From assembly GCA_003573635.1 (NCBI GenBank), contig QUTJ01031695.1, positions 1-15,241 of the forward strand: a stretch of 15,241 nucleotides of DNA, written 5' to 3'. Shown piece by piece: positions 1 through 7,161 of this stretch. The DNA is from Goniomonas avonlea (Eukaryota > Cryptophyceae > Goniomonadida > Goniomonadaceae). The notes under the pieces are model-generated. The model was not told the origin of the DNA. It worked only from the letters and a program-made list of their open reading frames with translations, and searched no databases. The number at the start of each line of letters is the position of its first letter. The stretch's first letter is position 1. A program made the position numbers and the translations under genes.

Positions 1-186
1 GAAGGACCCAAGAGCGCGAATCCCGAGAGAGAACACGGAAGACAGGAGACAGAGGAAGCGATCTCCAACTTGAGGAGAGAGCATTCCGCATCTCACACAT
101 CAACCTGATCACTGTCTTATCCGGAACGGAGAAACCCTCAGATTTCGCCGCTGACAAGTAACCGGAGAAATCATCAATTTTGCCAT

Positions 187-338
187 CCCCTCCTGGGTGA
201 CATGGTTCGAATCCCGGCCCCGCCCTTAGGCCGCAGTCTTTTCTTCTGTTCTTTTCAGGGTGTTTGCACTTGGACCAATCACCCGAGGGATGTGTTGTTT
301 GCCGCTCAGCGGTTTCCAGGATGCTTGAATAAACTCAG
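187..338 (+). mobile_element. SINE copy, 5'-truncated, same family
   Basis: The B box GGTTCGAATCC is at 204-214, but no A box is recognisable upstream, so the tRNA head is truncated or decayed. The body matches the copy at 1190-1379 (minus): TTTTCAGGGTGTTTGCACTT, GGACCAATCAC, GCGGTTTCCAGGATGCTTGA and ATAAACTC. It runs directly into a GA-rich tract instead of the usual CT tail, which suggests a junction with a neighbouring inverted copy. Confidence 0.7.
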
Positions 339-625
339 AGAGAGAGTAGAGAGAGAGAGAGTATTCAAGCTAGAGAGAGAGGGTTTATATATAGAGAGAG
401 TATTCAAGCTAGAGAGAGAGAGAGTTTATTCAAGCACCTAGGAAACTGCAGAGCAGCCACAGATCCGTAGATCTGCCTAGGAGAGAGAGAGAGAGAGGAT
501 TCAAGCCATTCAGGAACCGCTGAGCGGCCACAGACCCATGGAGAGAGAGAGAGAGAGAGGAGAAGAAGAGAAGAGAGAGAAAGGGAGAAATGGAGATGAG
601 GGAGGATACAAGCCATTCAGTGAGT
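338..625 (-). repeat. nest of SINE 3'-end fragments and (GA)n tracts
   Basis: At least three short fragments of the SINE 3' end lie in minus orientation between GA repeats: 424-465 (TTTATTCAAGCACCTAGGAA, then CTGCAGAGCAGCCACAG), 500-533 (TTCAAGCCATTCAGGAACCG) and 606-622 (ACAAGCCATTCAG). The first is nearly identical to 1586-1622, so the two come from one subfamily. The (GA)n runs at 336-360, 400-424, 480-498 and 540-560 are the SINE tails. Open frames here are readings of these repeats and are not genes. Confidence 0.65.
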
Positions 626-639
626 GGGTGGGTCACTCA

Positions 640-1189
640 TCATGCACAACCACTTGACCTAGTACTGGACTAAGAGGTCGATCGGCTTCCAAACCGCGAT
701 CTGGGGCAGGATGCAGGACCATAAACTGTAGCACATGTTAGACCTTGTGTATGGAGTACTCTAATTGTTGTTCTGTGAGCTTGCGACTTGCGCGATGGTC
801 TCTCACTCTTGGGCGTACTGAGGGCTCAATCTATTTTCTGCCACATCTTCCAGACATTGTCTACAAAAGGGTGTCTAAGTGGTTCTGCATGTCCTGGTGT
901 TGGGAGTATTCTCTGCATGTTCGTGAGGCTGGTAGGGATGATACCAAAAATCCATCTCTCTGGTGTCCACTGTGCTATTTCCTTGGCAGGTGAGTGGGGC
1001 TTCGGAGCTAGCGGTGACGTCACCACTTTTTGTCCTCGCCATCCTTGAGGTTTGCTCTCGCCCATTCAACTATAGGGCAGCAGCGGCTGTCACTAGGGAA
1101 AGGTGAGAGTCTCCTAGCACCCTGGCTCTGCTCAACACAACCAGAGCCCACAAGAGCCACCGGCCACAACAGGCTGGTGCAAGCACCAG
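640..1189. other. unresolved stretch without an assignable gene
   Basis: Both strands have medium open frames. On the minus strand 826-1065 reads ERWIFGIIPTSLTNMQRI and ends PFVDNVWKMWQKID before TGA, which looks more protein-like than most frames here. On the plus strand a CAG-GTGAGT donor-like site lies at 988-996. The signals conflict and no gene can be supported. Confidence 0.3.
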
Positions 1190-1379
1190 GAGAGAGAGAG
1201 AGAGAGTTTATTCAAGCATCCTGGAAACCGCGGAGCGGCCAACAACCACAAGGATTGGTCCAAGTGCAACACCCACCCAGAAAAGAAAAGAAGGACAAGA
1301 CTGCGGACTTCGGGAATCGAACCCAGGACCGGATCATGATGTGGCGGGCCGCTACCAACTAGGCCACACTCCCCTGACT
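1190..1379 (-). mobile_element. tRNA-derived SINE, most complete copy, (CT)n tail
   Basis: Read on the minus strand, the head is tRNA-like: an A box TGGCCTAGTTGG (plus 355-366 of the second kilobase, that is 1355-1366) and a B box GGTTCGATTCC (1313-1323), spaced as in a real tRNA gene, with CAT where an anticodon would fall. The body continues TTTTCTTTTCTGGGTGGGTG, then a CACTTGGACCAATCC block, GGTTTCCAGGATGCTTGAAT and AAAC, and ends in (CT)n (plus-strand GA at 1190-1206). The boxes are the internal RNA polymerase III promoter. The acceptor stem no longer pairs as a complete tRNA and there is no 3' tRNA end, so this is a SINE, not a functional tRNA. Other copies in the window share the same body and tail. 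Confidence 0.82.
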
Positions 1380-1382
1380 CCT

Positions 1383-1415
<33 letters not shown>

Positions 1416-1640
1416 AGCCAATTCAGGAAGAGAGCGAGTGGGAGAGAGTATTCATTGACAAGTGCCTAGGAAACTGTGAAGCGATTTATTCAAACATCGG
1501 AAACCACTGAGCAGCCAACAATCACACCCTCCAGGATTGGTCCAATTAGTGCATCAAGAGAGAGAGGGAGGGAGAGAGAGAGTACTATTCAAGCACCTAG
1601 GAAACTGCAGAGCAGCCACAGTTCTGTAGATCAAGTTGAG
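1380..1640 (-). repeat. SINE 3' fragments with (GA)n tails
   Basis: A (GA)n run at 1382-1411 is followed by a 3'-end fragment at 1482-1553 (TTTATTCAAACATCGGAAAC, then CAACAATCACACCCTCCAGG and ATTGGTCCAA) and a second at 1584-1632 (TATTCAAGCACCTAGGAAAC and onward). Both are minus-oriented copies of the family described at 1190-1379 and lack the tRNA head. Confidence 0.65.
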
Positions 1641-1707
1641 GAGTGGATGGGGCCAGGTGGATTGGTGCAAAACCTGATCTTCCACCAATCCACCTCTAGA
1701 TGTAATT

Positions 1708-1743
<36 letters not shown>

Positions 1744-1845
1744 ACGGTGTACTAGTAGGTTCGAATCCCGCCCGGACCGGCCAAGGGCCTTTACCCTCCC
1801 TTTGTACCCCCTGCGGGGGGATATTCAATAAATTGTACATTAATC
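1744..1845 (+). mobile_element. second SINE type (or variant) with B box
   Basis: The B box GGTTCGAATCC lies at 1758-1768, preceded by a long (CT)n run at 1709-1741 that is probably the tail of another copy. The body differs from the main family: GGGCCTTTACCCTCCCTTTG, a C5/G6 short hairpin around 1805-1820, then ATATTCAATAAATTG. The same TTTACCCTCC block recurs at 4154-4163. It is joined directly to the next SINE copy, so the two are either nested or form a composite dimer. Confidence 0.5.
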
Positions 1846-1995
1846 CAGTAGGTTCGAATCCCGAAGGCCGCCGGTTGTGTTTCTTTCTTCTTTTCTTTTC
1901 TGAGTGGGTGTTGTTGAACTTGGACCAATCCCCCAGAGGGTGTGATTGTTGGCAGCTCAGGATGTTTGAATAAACTCTCTCTCTCTCCTTGAATT
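1846..1995 (+). mobile_element. SINE copy of the main family with (CT)n tail
   Basis: The B box GGTTCGAATCC is at 1851-1861. The body follows the family order: TTTCTTCTTTTCTTTTCTGA, GTGGGTGTTGTTGAACTTGG, ACCAATCC, CAGGATGTTTGAATAAAC, ending in CTCTCTCTCTCTC. A 20-bp portion (the GCGGTTTC block) is deleted relative to the copy at 1190-1379. Further CT-rich sequence continues to about 2035. Confidence 0.7.
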
Positions 1996-2360
1996 ATCTC
2001 TCTCTGCTTGAAGCCCCCCTCCCCCCTCTCTCTCTCACTCCCTCAAGAGCGAGAGCTATGTATGCAACCCCTCTCCTCTCTCCTCTTAATTAATTCTCTT
2101 AATTTAATGTTGATAGGAGGTTTATTCGTCCAGGTTGAGAATGAGAATATGCACAGCTGCATCAGATTTTGGCTCAGATTAGGTTAAACCCAACATGGTT
2201 CAATAAATGAAGGGACTTTTCCACCCTTTCCCTGGACTCACATTGTTTCGCTCTCCACTCCATTCTTCTCTCGCGTTTTCACTCCCTGGCTTTATGTCTT
2301 GAGCTCACTAGTGCTTTATCCCCCCCCCCCACTCCCCGGGCCTCTCCCCGAACAGTCGGC
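1995..2360. other. CT-rich, then ordinary sequence; no gene seen
   Basis: CT-rich to about 2090, then a moderately A+T-rich stretch to 2240 and a C-run at 2321-2330. No convincing exon, RNA gene or element end was found. Confidence 0.4.
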
Positions 2361-2363
2361 TAC

Positions 2364-2467
2364 CTGCAGCACGATCGAGAGGCTTCCTCTTGAGGCACAT
2401 GGGCAAACCGGGCTGAGCTGGAGGTGGAATTTGGGCTGGAAGCAGGTGCAATGGGACCTTCGAGTTG
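2364..2467 (-). CDS. isolated exon-like stretch
   Basis: An acceptor (CACTGATCACTCAAATCCCACAG in gene sense, with a CTGAT branch-like motif) opens a frame reading QLEGPIAPASSPNSTSSSAR and ends at a GCAG-GTAGCC donor, phase 2. The GTAGCC donor is the same hexamer used at 4917-4922. Ser/Ala/Pro-rich, with no recognisable domain. It might belong to the 3' part of the coiled-coil gene or to another minus-strand gene. An overlapping frame is open across the same bases, so frame choice is uncertain. Confidence 0.4.
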
Positions 2468-2515
2468 CTGTGGGATTTGAGTGATCAGTGGGATGGGGAG
2501 ATTGTTTGAATCCGA

Positions 2516-2700
2516 TTGCACTGCGGTGGGAGTGGGAGCAGGAGCGTGGGAGTGGGAGGAGGGAAGTGGGAGTGGGAGTGTGGGAGTGGAGTGCTGGAGT
2601 GGGAGTGGAGTGGGAGTGGAGTGCGGGAGTGGGAGTGGGCGTGGAGTGAGTGCTGGAGTGGTTTTGAGGGAGTGAGGGAGAGGGTGGGGGAGTGCGGAAG
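2516..2700. repeat. GGGAGT hexamer array
   Basis: Imperfect copies of GGGAGT and GTGGGAGT, broken by GGAGTGCTGGAGT variants, fill about 180 bp of the plus strand. On the minus strand the array would translate as Pro-Thr/His-Ser repeats in an open frame, which is why a long ORF is seen here. It is more likely a simple repeat in an intron. Confidence 0.7.
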
Positions 2701-2774
2701 TAGGGCACCGTCAGGCTCAAAGGATCGGCAGTTGCCCCTGGATCACCGCCAAGGCCACTTCGTTGGGGTGTTAC

Positions 2775-2831
2775 AACCATATCCTCAGAGCGTGTGACTT
2801 TGACAGTTTTGGCCCTCATACTTCGCTGGCG
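2775..2831 (-). CDS. isolated exon-like stretch
   Basis: After a GCTCCAG acceptor the frame reads RQRSMRAKTVKVTRSEDMV, to a possible GTAACA donor at 2769-2774. The same frame stays open into the hexamer array, so the 3' border could also be near 2736. Basic composition; no family recognised. It is in phase with the exon at 2364-2467, which would make the GGGAGT array an intron. Confidence 0.38.
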
Positions 2832-3261
2832 CTGGAGCATCTGCGCACATCATGAGTGGCTCGCAACTCCTTCGTTACTTGTTGGAGGCAACACATTCTC
2901 TGTCTCCACCATCTTTGTCTCCTGTATGGAGAGATGAAGAGGGAAAGAGAGACAGAGGAGAGGAGGAAAGCGGGAGAGGTTCCCGAGGGTCCACTGGTTC
3001 AGTGTCCTTGAGGCTGTGCACAAGGCAAACACACAGTGCTGTGTGTTTAGGTGCGCCCTGTGCCCAACAAGTCTCGATTTGAGGACAACACTGGGCCTTC
3101 GTGTCTCTGCTGCACCAGTGGCGGACTCTCTGCCAATGTCGTCGGATGCGGTGCGCAACCAAACACACACAAGCCCACACCCGCAAGCTCACACACACAC
3201 ACTCACGAGCGCAAGTCACTGTGTCAGCTTGAGGCACTGGGCCTTTGTATCACTGCTGTGT

Positions 3262-3561
3262 CTAGGACAGCATCTGTGGAACATCGATTTGTCTCAGAGG
3301 CTCAATGAACTGGTCGGAACCAGCGAGGGTCCGCCGCTGCGGAAAGGTTGGATGCCTGCTTGGTGGCCTAGACTGTGCCGGGGTTGCGCTGTGCACAGCT
3401 TGCTCTTCTGGCCCTGGGGTCGTGGGCAACACAGCAGAAAACATTCTGTTGCTTAGGTGCGGACTGAAGCTCTCCCCGGTGCCGTATGTTGCCGCACCGA
3501 CGCCTCCATCTACGCCGCTCACACAGCGTGACCGTGACCAGGTGAAATTTCCTGTCTTGGT
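3262..3561 (-). CDS. possible exon or small ORF, about 100 codons
   Basis: An open frame of ordinary composition (VDGGVGAATYGTGESFS, then Pro/Thr/Gln-rich, then LAGSDQFIEPLRQIDVPQM) runs to a TAG at 3262-3264. A plus-strand frame of 91 codons covers the same bases, so coding strand is not certain. No domain is recognised. A neighbouring minus-strand stretch, 3055-3160 (DDIGRESATGAAETRRPS), has similar composition and shares a short duplicated sequence. Confidence 0.35.
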   Translation of the reverse strand, partial: TKTGNFTWSRSRCVSGVDGGVGAATYGTGESFSPHLSNRMFSAVLPTTPGPEEQAVHSATPAQSRPPSRHPTFPQRRTLAGSDQFIEPLRQIDVPQMLS

Positions 3562-3569
3562 GCTCAAGT

Positions 3570-4045
3570 TTCTTGTGTGAGTTGGAGTCGAGGGCCTGGG
3601 TGATAGATCCCTGCGTGGCGTTTGTCAGTTGTCAAGAGGAGATCCTCTGTGATCGCTGAGAGATGTATCAGAGTGATACAGACTCTGTGCTTTGCCAGTG
3701 GAGAGAGTGAGTGAGCGAGAGCAAGTGGTCACGCACGCAAGGGGCCGGGCGCTGGGAGTTAACTCGGGCTGTAGGTGATGGAAGTCATGGGTGTGTCTGT
3801 TTTGAGCCGCAGGGTACTCTTCGACGGTGGGCTTGGGTGAGCGGTGCCTGCTCTTGTGTCAGCCAGACTCCTGCAGTCCTTCTTGCACTCTCCCGCTCCC
3901 CTCTCTCCTCTCCCCGGGCCCTCTCCCTCCCCTCTCCTCTGCCCTCCCCATTCCCATCTCCCTCGATCCTCACTGCTCCACGTTGAGAAGACAGAGACAA
4001 ACATCTCAACGGCTGTTTGGAAACATGTATACAATCTTGTCAACA
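3570..4045. other. no gene recognised; pyrimidine tract at 3880-3975
   Basis: The plus strand is CT/CCC-rich at 3880-3975. Frames in both directions across it are translations of the tract (Pro/Ser/Leu or Gly/Glu/Arg). By analogy with the right half, where such tracts are pyrimidine-rich on the sense strand of introns, this one would fit a plus-strand intron, but no flanking plus-strand exons were identified. Confidence 0.35.
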
Positions 4046-4124
4046 AATGATCTCAACAAGACACCGTGTCAGGACCACCAGCACGGACGAGGCCTATCAG
4101 CCGTTGGGGCGGAGACGAGCAAGT

Positions 4125-4295
4125 GGCTGATCCTACAACCGGACTACGGGCTTTTACCCTCCATTTGTTCATCCCCATAGGGGTCTTTTCGGTAAGTTTT
4201 CTGTCTCCCTCTCTGCCGTTCTGCCTGTGAGTAGGGACACTCCACTGGCATGAATAAACCTGTTTCCTCTTCCTCTCCCCCCGCTCTCTCTCTCT
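4125..4295 (+). mobile_element. possible diverged SINE (second type)
   Basis: The block GGGCTTTTACCCTCCATTTG at 4148-4167, followed by a CCCCATAGGGG hairpin, parallels 1788-1820. The end, GCATGAATAAACCTG followed by CT-rich sequence to 4295, mirrors the TTGAATAAAC-(CT)n end of the main family. No good A or B box is visible. Could be an unrelated sequence with a shared 3' module. Confidence 0.4.
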
Positions 4296-4461
4296 CATAT
4301 GTTTTCGTTCCGAGCTCTTGCCATCAGGAAACCCAGCCTCGTACTCAGGACTCCTTCCTGGTAATTCGAGTGTGTGCGTGTGCGTGAGTCCCCCGCCCCC
4401 CCCTCTCTCACTCCCCCCCCCCTGCACTTTGTGCACAATCTCCGTGACTGGGCGGCTCCTG

Positions 4462-4719
4462 CTAAACAACTTGAGTCAGGAATTCAAATACACCACGAAC
4501 TTTCACTAGTGCTAGTCGAGCGTCATGCTTGTACGCCCGATTCGTACGACCAAATCGCACGACCAAAAAACGACGAAAATATTCGGTTTTAAAATACTCA
4601 CAACTCAAAAAGTATTGCTCTGATTGGGTTGTTGTTTCAGGATGTGAAATGTTGCAGTGTATTCTAAGTGCTCGCCAACAACCAGCTCGATCAGCCCAGT
4701 CGTTGACGATATTGTCTAT
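4462..4719 (-). other. ATG-less open frame of 85 codons, A+T-rich
   Basis: From just after a TGA at 4720-4722 to a TAG at 4462-4464 there is an uninterrupted frame (landmarks NDWADRAGCWRALRIHC and YFKTEYFRRFLVVRFG). It is clearly richer in A+T than the surroundings and abuts the MITE. It could be the next exon of the coiled-coil gene (an acceptor after CTGATCGAG is in phase), a remnant of a mobile element, or chance. A plus-strand frame also covers it. No family recognised. Confidence 0.25.
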
Positions 4720-4737
4720 TCAATCGTACTCGTAATA

Positions 4738-4895
4738 TGCTGTTTCTGCAGTCTGAATTCAGACCAGCGCCTCGTCTAATTTTGACGAACGGACCGTCAA
4801 AACTATATATTTTCTAATCGCCACGTCAAAAAGTCCTGTGGACTTCGTCTGAATTTAGATCGGGCCTCGTCTAAATTCAGATTGCAGAAACAGCA
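4738..4895. mobile_element. MITE, 158 bp, TA target duplication
   Basis: The ends form a terminal inverted repeat of 27 bp with 25 matches: TGCTGTTTCTGCAGTCTGAA and onward at 4738-4764, mirrored at 4869-4895. TA dinucleotides sit directly outside both ends (4736-4737 and 4896-4897), as expected for insertion by a Tc1/mariner-type or other TA-targeting transposase. The interior (A+T-rich, no coding capacity) holds a second direct repeat, GCCTCGTCTAA, at both sides. The element lies about 25 bp downstream of the GTAGCC splice donor at 4917-4922, so it is inferred to sit in an intron of the minus-strand coiled-coil gene. It is non-autonomous; no transposase is present in the window. Confidence 0.85.
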
Positions 4896-4922
4896 TAATC
4901 GTGCTGGTACTCGACTGGCTAC

Positions 4923-6962
4923 CTGGGCTTTTCGCGAGGGTGTCGAGTGACCCAAACAGTCGCCGTGGAGCCATGCCGGCAAGCTGTCGCAGATTCTCCT
5001 TGGGTCTGTTTTCGTCCTGTAACAGCTGGACGTGGTGCTCCGAGCTTGCGTCTGGGAAGGTATGTGAGGGCGGCAAGCACAACCAAGTCTGAGTCCGAGC
5101 GATTGTCCGAGTTTTTCGCAGTAAAAACGCCTGACCTGACTCGATTCTCGGCAGTTAGCTCAGGAAATATTTCCAACCTCAGAAGCCATTGGAACAATTT
5201 CCCAGTCTCTCTCACGCAGGCACAGATGCACACACTGCCTCACACACGCGCGCTTACACACGTACAACATACACCCAACTCACCTGGATCGATTTTGGGA
5301 GCCTGAATCACTGATTTACCTCCTCTGGGTGAGGCACTTTTGCCTTCTTCAAACTGGATGCAGAGGGAGAGAGGGAGGAAGTGAGGGAGACAAAACCAGA
5401 GCTTGTGGGGGCCGTCAAGTTCACTGCCAACTCTCACCTCCGTCAGTTCTCTCACCCTTTCGGCTGTTGGACCGCTCAGCTCTGCGACTACGGGATGCCT
5501 TCAATTGCCACAGATCCCGAACTGACATGGTCCTGCCTGCACGGGACGTAGACTGGCGACGGGGCACGGACGGTGGCCGCTGAGGCGCTGTTTGAGGTCG
5601 CGGTTTAGGCGGAGGCGGGGACGCCGAGGGTCGCCTCGCCTGTGTTGTAGCCGGGTCTGTCGATTGAAATGCCTCACCTGGCGCACACTTCGGAGGTTGT
5701 GGTTTAGAGGTGGGGGCGGGGAGTTTGGCTCTCCACCAATCACACATCACGTATCACGCATCACACATCACATCGCATCACGCGTCACGCATCGCACACC
5801 AACCATCACTCAAATGACCACTGGAGCTGCGACACACGCGCGCGGAAGAGGGAACTGGGGAGAGGGGGGAAACGGAGAGGAAACGACAGGGAACGGACAA
5901 GAGAGGGGGCGCTCTCGGGTTTGCAGCATCATAAACAAGTCCAATCAAAGACTCCAGTCATTTTTTGCTTCGAGAATTTACCTGCAGCTTGCCCAGTATG
6001 GTGGCTGACCGATATCTTGAGGAGATACTCTCGCGCATGAGTTTCTGCTGCCGTTGGCGATCTTCATCTTGCTGTCACAGCAGTCAAGATGAGAAGAGGA
6101 GAATCACAGCCTGATGTTGACACCGAGGCTGACAATAACACTGACATTGACGCTGAACTGCACTGATACTCGTGTCAGTACCCCAAGCAGACACTCCTAC
6201 AACGGTCTAGATAGTTCTGTGCTCAGTGTGCTCAGGCCGAGATAAAGATAGGTCCCTAAATTGTCGGTTCACTTCCATCGTACAGTGGCTATGTCCGGAC
6301 ACGGGGAACTGATATTAAATGTCTTAGGCTGGTGCTGGGAAAATACACTAGTCTTGACCGGAGAAAAAGCAGTTTGACTGATCTGACGCTTGGGGCATCT
6401 GTTGTTGATCTTTGTTCCCCTTTAGAACCAGCTGATTCACTCAAAACGCGTTCGCACCTTTTCCTCAAGCCGCTTGCGCTCCACCTTGAGCAAGTTGCGC
6501 CTTTCTTGAATCATGAGGTACCACTCACTGGGTGGTGGGCGCCCCTGTGGGTGCTGTCAGTGGTTGAGAGAGGAGGGAAACGCTCCTGCGAGTGCTGTCA
6601 CTGAGAGAGAGAGGTGGACGGTCAGTTGTACGCATCCTGCCCCTTCTCGCTCCCCGAGTGTTGGTGACTCTCAAAGACCCTCCACCGCCAAGTGAGTGAC
6701 ATCGCATGCTTCGGGAGCGACAAGGCGGAACTATGAGAGGGGAGAGCGGAGCTCAAGGGAGAAGGATGCAGAGAAGAGGAAAGGAGACGTACTTGGCGAC
6801 ATCGTTTCGTTACGTCCATTAGAGAGAGGACGCGGTTGATGGAAAAGCTGGCTGCTCTGAGAGTTTGAACCGGTGGTTTGCTTCGAGGATTGAGGTGGTG
6901 ACCTCAGTCCCTCCTCTCCTTTTGGCCTCCCGCCCCCTCTTATCACACGGTGTCTGCTGCAT
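4923..6962 (-). CDS. 3'-incomplete multi-exon gene for a charged coiled-coil protein
   Basis: Minus-strand exons in coding order: 6871-6962 (ATG at 6960-6962, MQQTPCDKRGREAKRR), 6632-6730 (SLTWRWRVFESHQHS), 6458-6527 (EWYLMIQERRNLLKVERKR), 5982-6071 (QDEDRQRQQKLMRESISSRY), 5456-5639 (Pro/Ser/Arg-rich, MSVRDLWQLKASRSRRAER), 5284-5346 (or from 5353; SASPRGGKSVIQAPKIDP) and 4923-5051 (SSEHHVQLLQDENRPKENLR). Every junction is in phase. The best borders are CAG-GTAAAT at 5982, CAG-GTGAGT at 5284 and the pyrimidine-tract acceptor before 5353. Helical, strongly charged start; disordered middle. No family recognised. Alternatives: reading past 6458 gives a TGA at 6437-6439, so 6437-6962 could be a separate small gene of about 90 codons; the true start may also lie in the purine-rich stretch near 7100. 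The 3' end is beyond the MITE and was not found. Confidence 0.6.
5738..5815. repeat. degenerate CATCAC/ATCACR repeat
   Basis: Plus-strand copies such as ATCACACATCACGTATCACG and CATCACATCGCATCACGCGT form a degenerate 6-10-bp repeat. In the model it lies in the intron between exons 5982-6071 and 5456-5639 of the coiled-coil gene. An ATG at 5745-5747 at its edge could be an alternative start. Confidence 0.6.
6072..6457. other. predicted intron (386 nt) of the coiled-coil gene
   Basis: Between donor AAG-GTGCGA at 6452-6457 and the acceptor CTTGACTGCTGTGACAG at 6072. Contains a plus-strand run of TGACANT-type repeats at 6116-6160. If the gene instead ends at the TGA 6437-6439, this is intergenic; a minus-strand ATG at about 6280 (MEVNRQFRDLSLSRPEH, closed by TAG) would then be a candidate start for the downstream gene. 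Confidence 0.35.
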
Positions 6963-6964
6963 CT

Positions 6965-7161
6965 CCGTCCCCCCCCGTCCCCCTCCTCCCCCCCCTCTCC
7001 CCGTAGTCTCCCCACCCTGTCCCACGGTAGCATTAGTGTCACCAACTCTATCCCTTCTCTCTCCCTCTCTTCCTCCTCTCGTTTCCCTTCCCTCCCTTCA
7101 GTCCGCATCTGGGCACTGGAGACGACCCCCATTTATGCCCTTGGAATCAAGCGACCATAAA
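6965..7161. other. gap between the two minus-strand genes
   Basis: About 200 bp, CT-rich on the plus strand at 6963-7092 (purine-rich in gene sense). It should hold the 3' end signals of the solenoid-WD40 gene and the promoter of the coiled-coil gene; TATGGTCGC and a TAAAATAG around the stop are the only A+T-rich parts. The purine run also reads as a Glu/Arg-rich frame from an ATG near 7106, which may be a real first exon or a repeat artefact. Confidence 0.35.

Noticed and set aside
300-640. CRISPR-like array from regularly spaced repeats
   Set aside because: Repeats are (GA)n and SINE 3' ends of uneven length and spacing, with no unique spacers; the genome is eukaryotic.
1309-1379. Functional tRNA gene
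   Set aside because: A and B boxes and a CAT anticodon-like triplet are present, but the acceptor stem does not close and the sequence runs on into a SINE body repeated elsewhere.
3016-3456. Plus-strand frame of 146 codons
   Set aside because: Composition is odd (Cys/Trp/His-rich), no domain, it crosses (AC)n sequence, and competing minus-strand frames are better; treated as chance.
4947-5306. Plus-strand gene model with a GTATGT donor near 5060
   Set aside because: The same bases read better on the minus strand: exons 5284-5353 and 4923-5051 have strong sites and join in phase, whereas the plus model lacks supporting neighbours.
6089-6163. Plus-strand acidic peptide (DVDTEADNNTDIDAE) after a good-looking acceptor
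   Set aside because: Overlaps the border of a well-supported minus-strand exon (5982-6071) and has no plus-strand partner exon.
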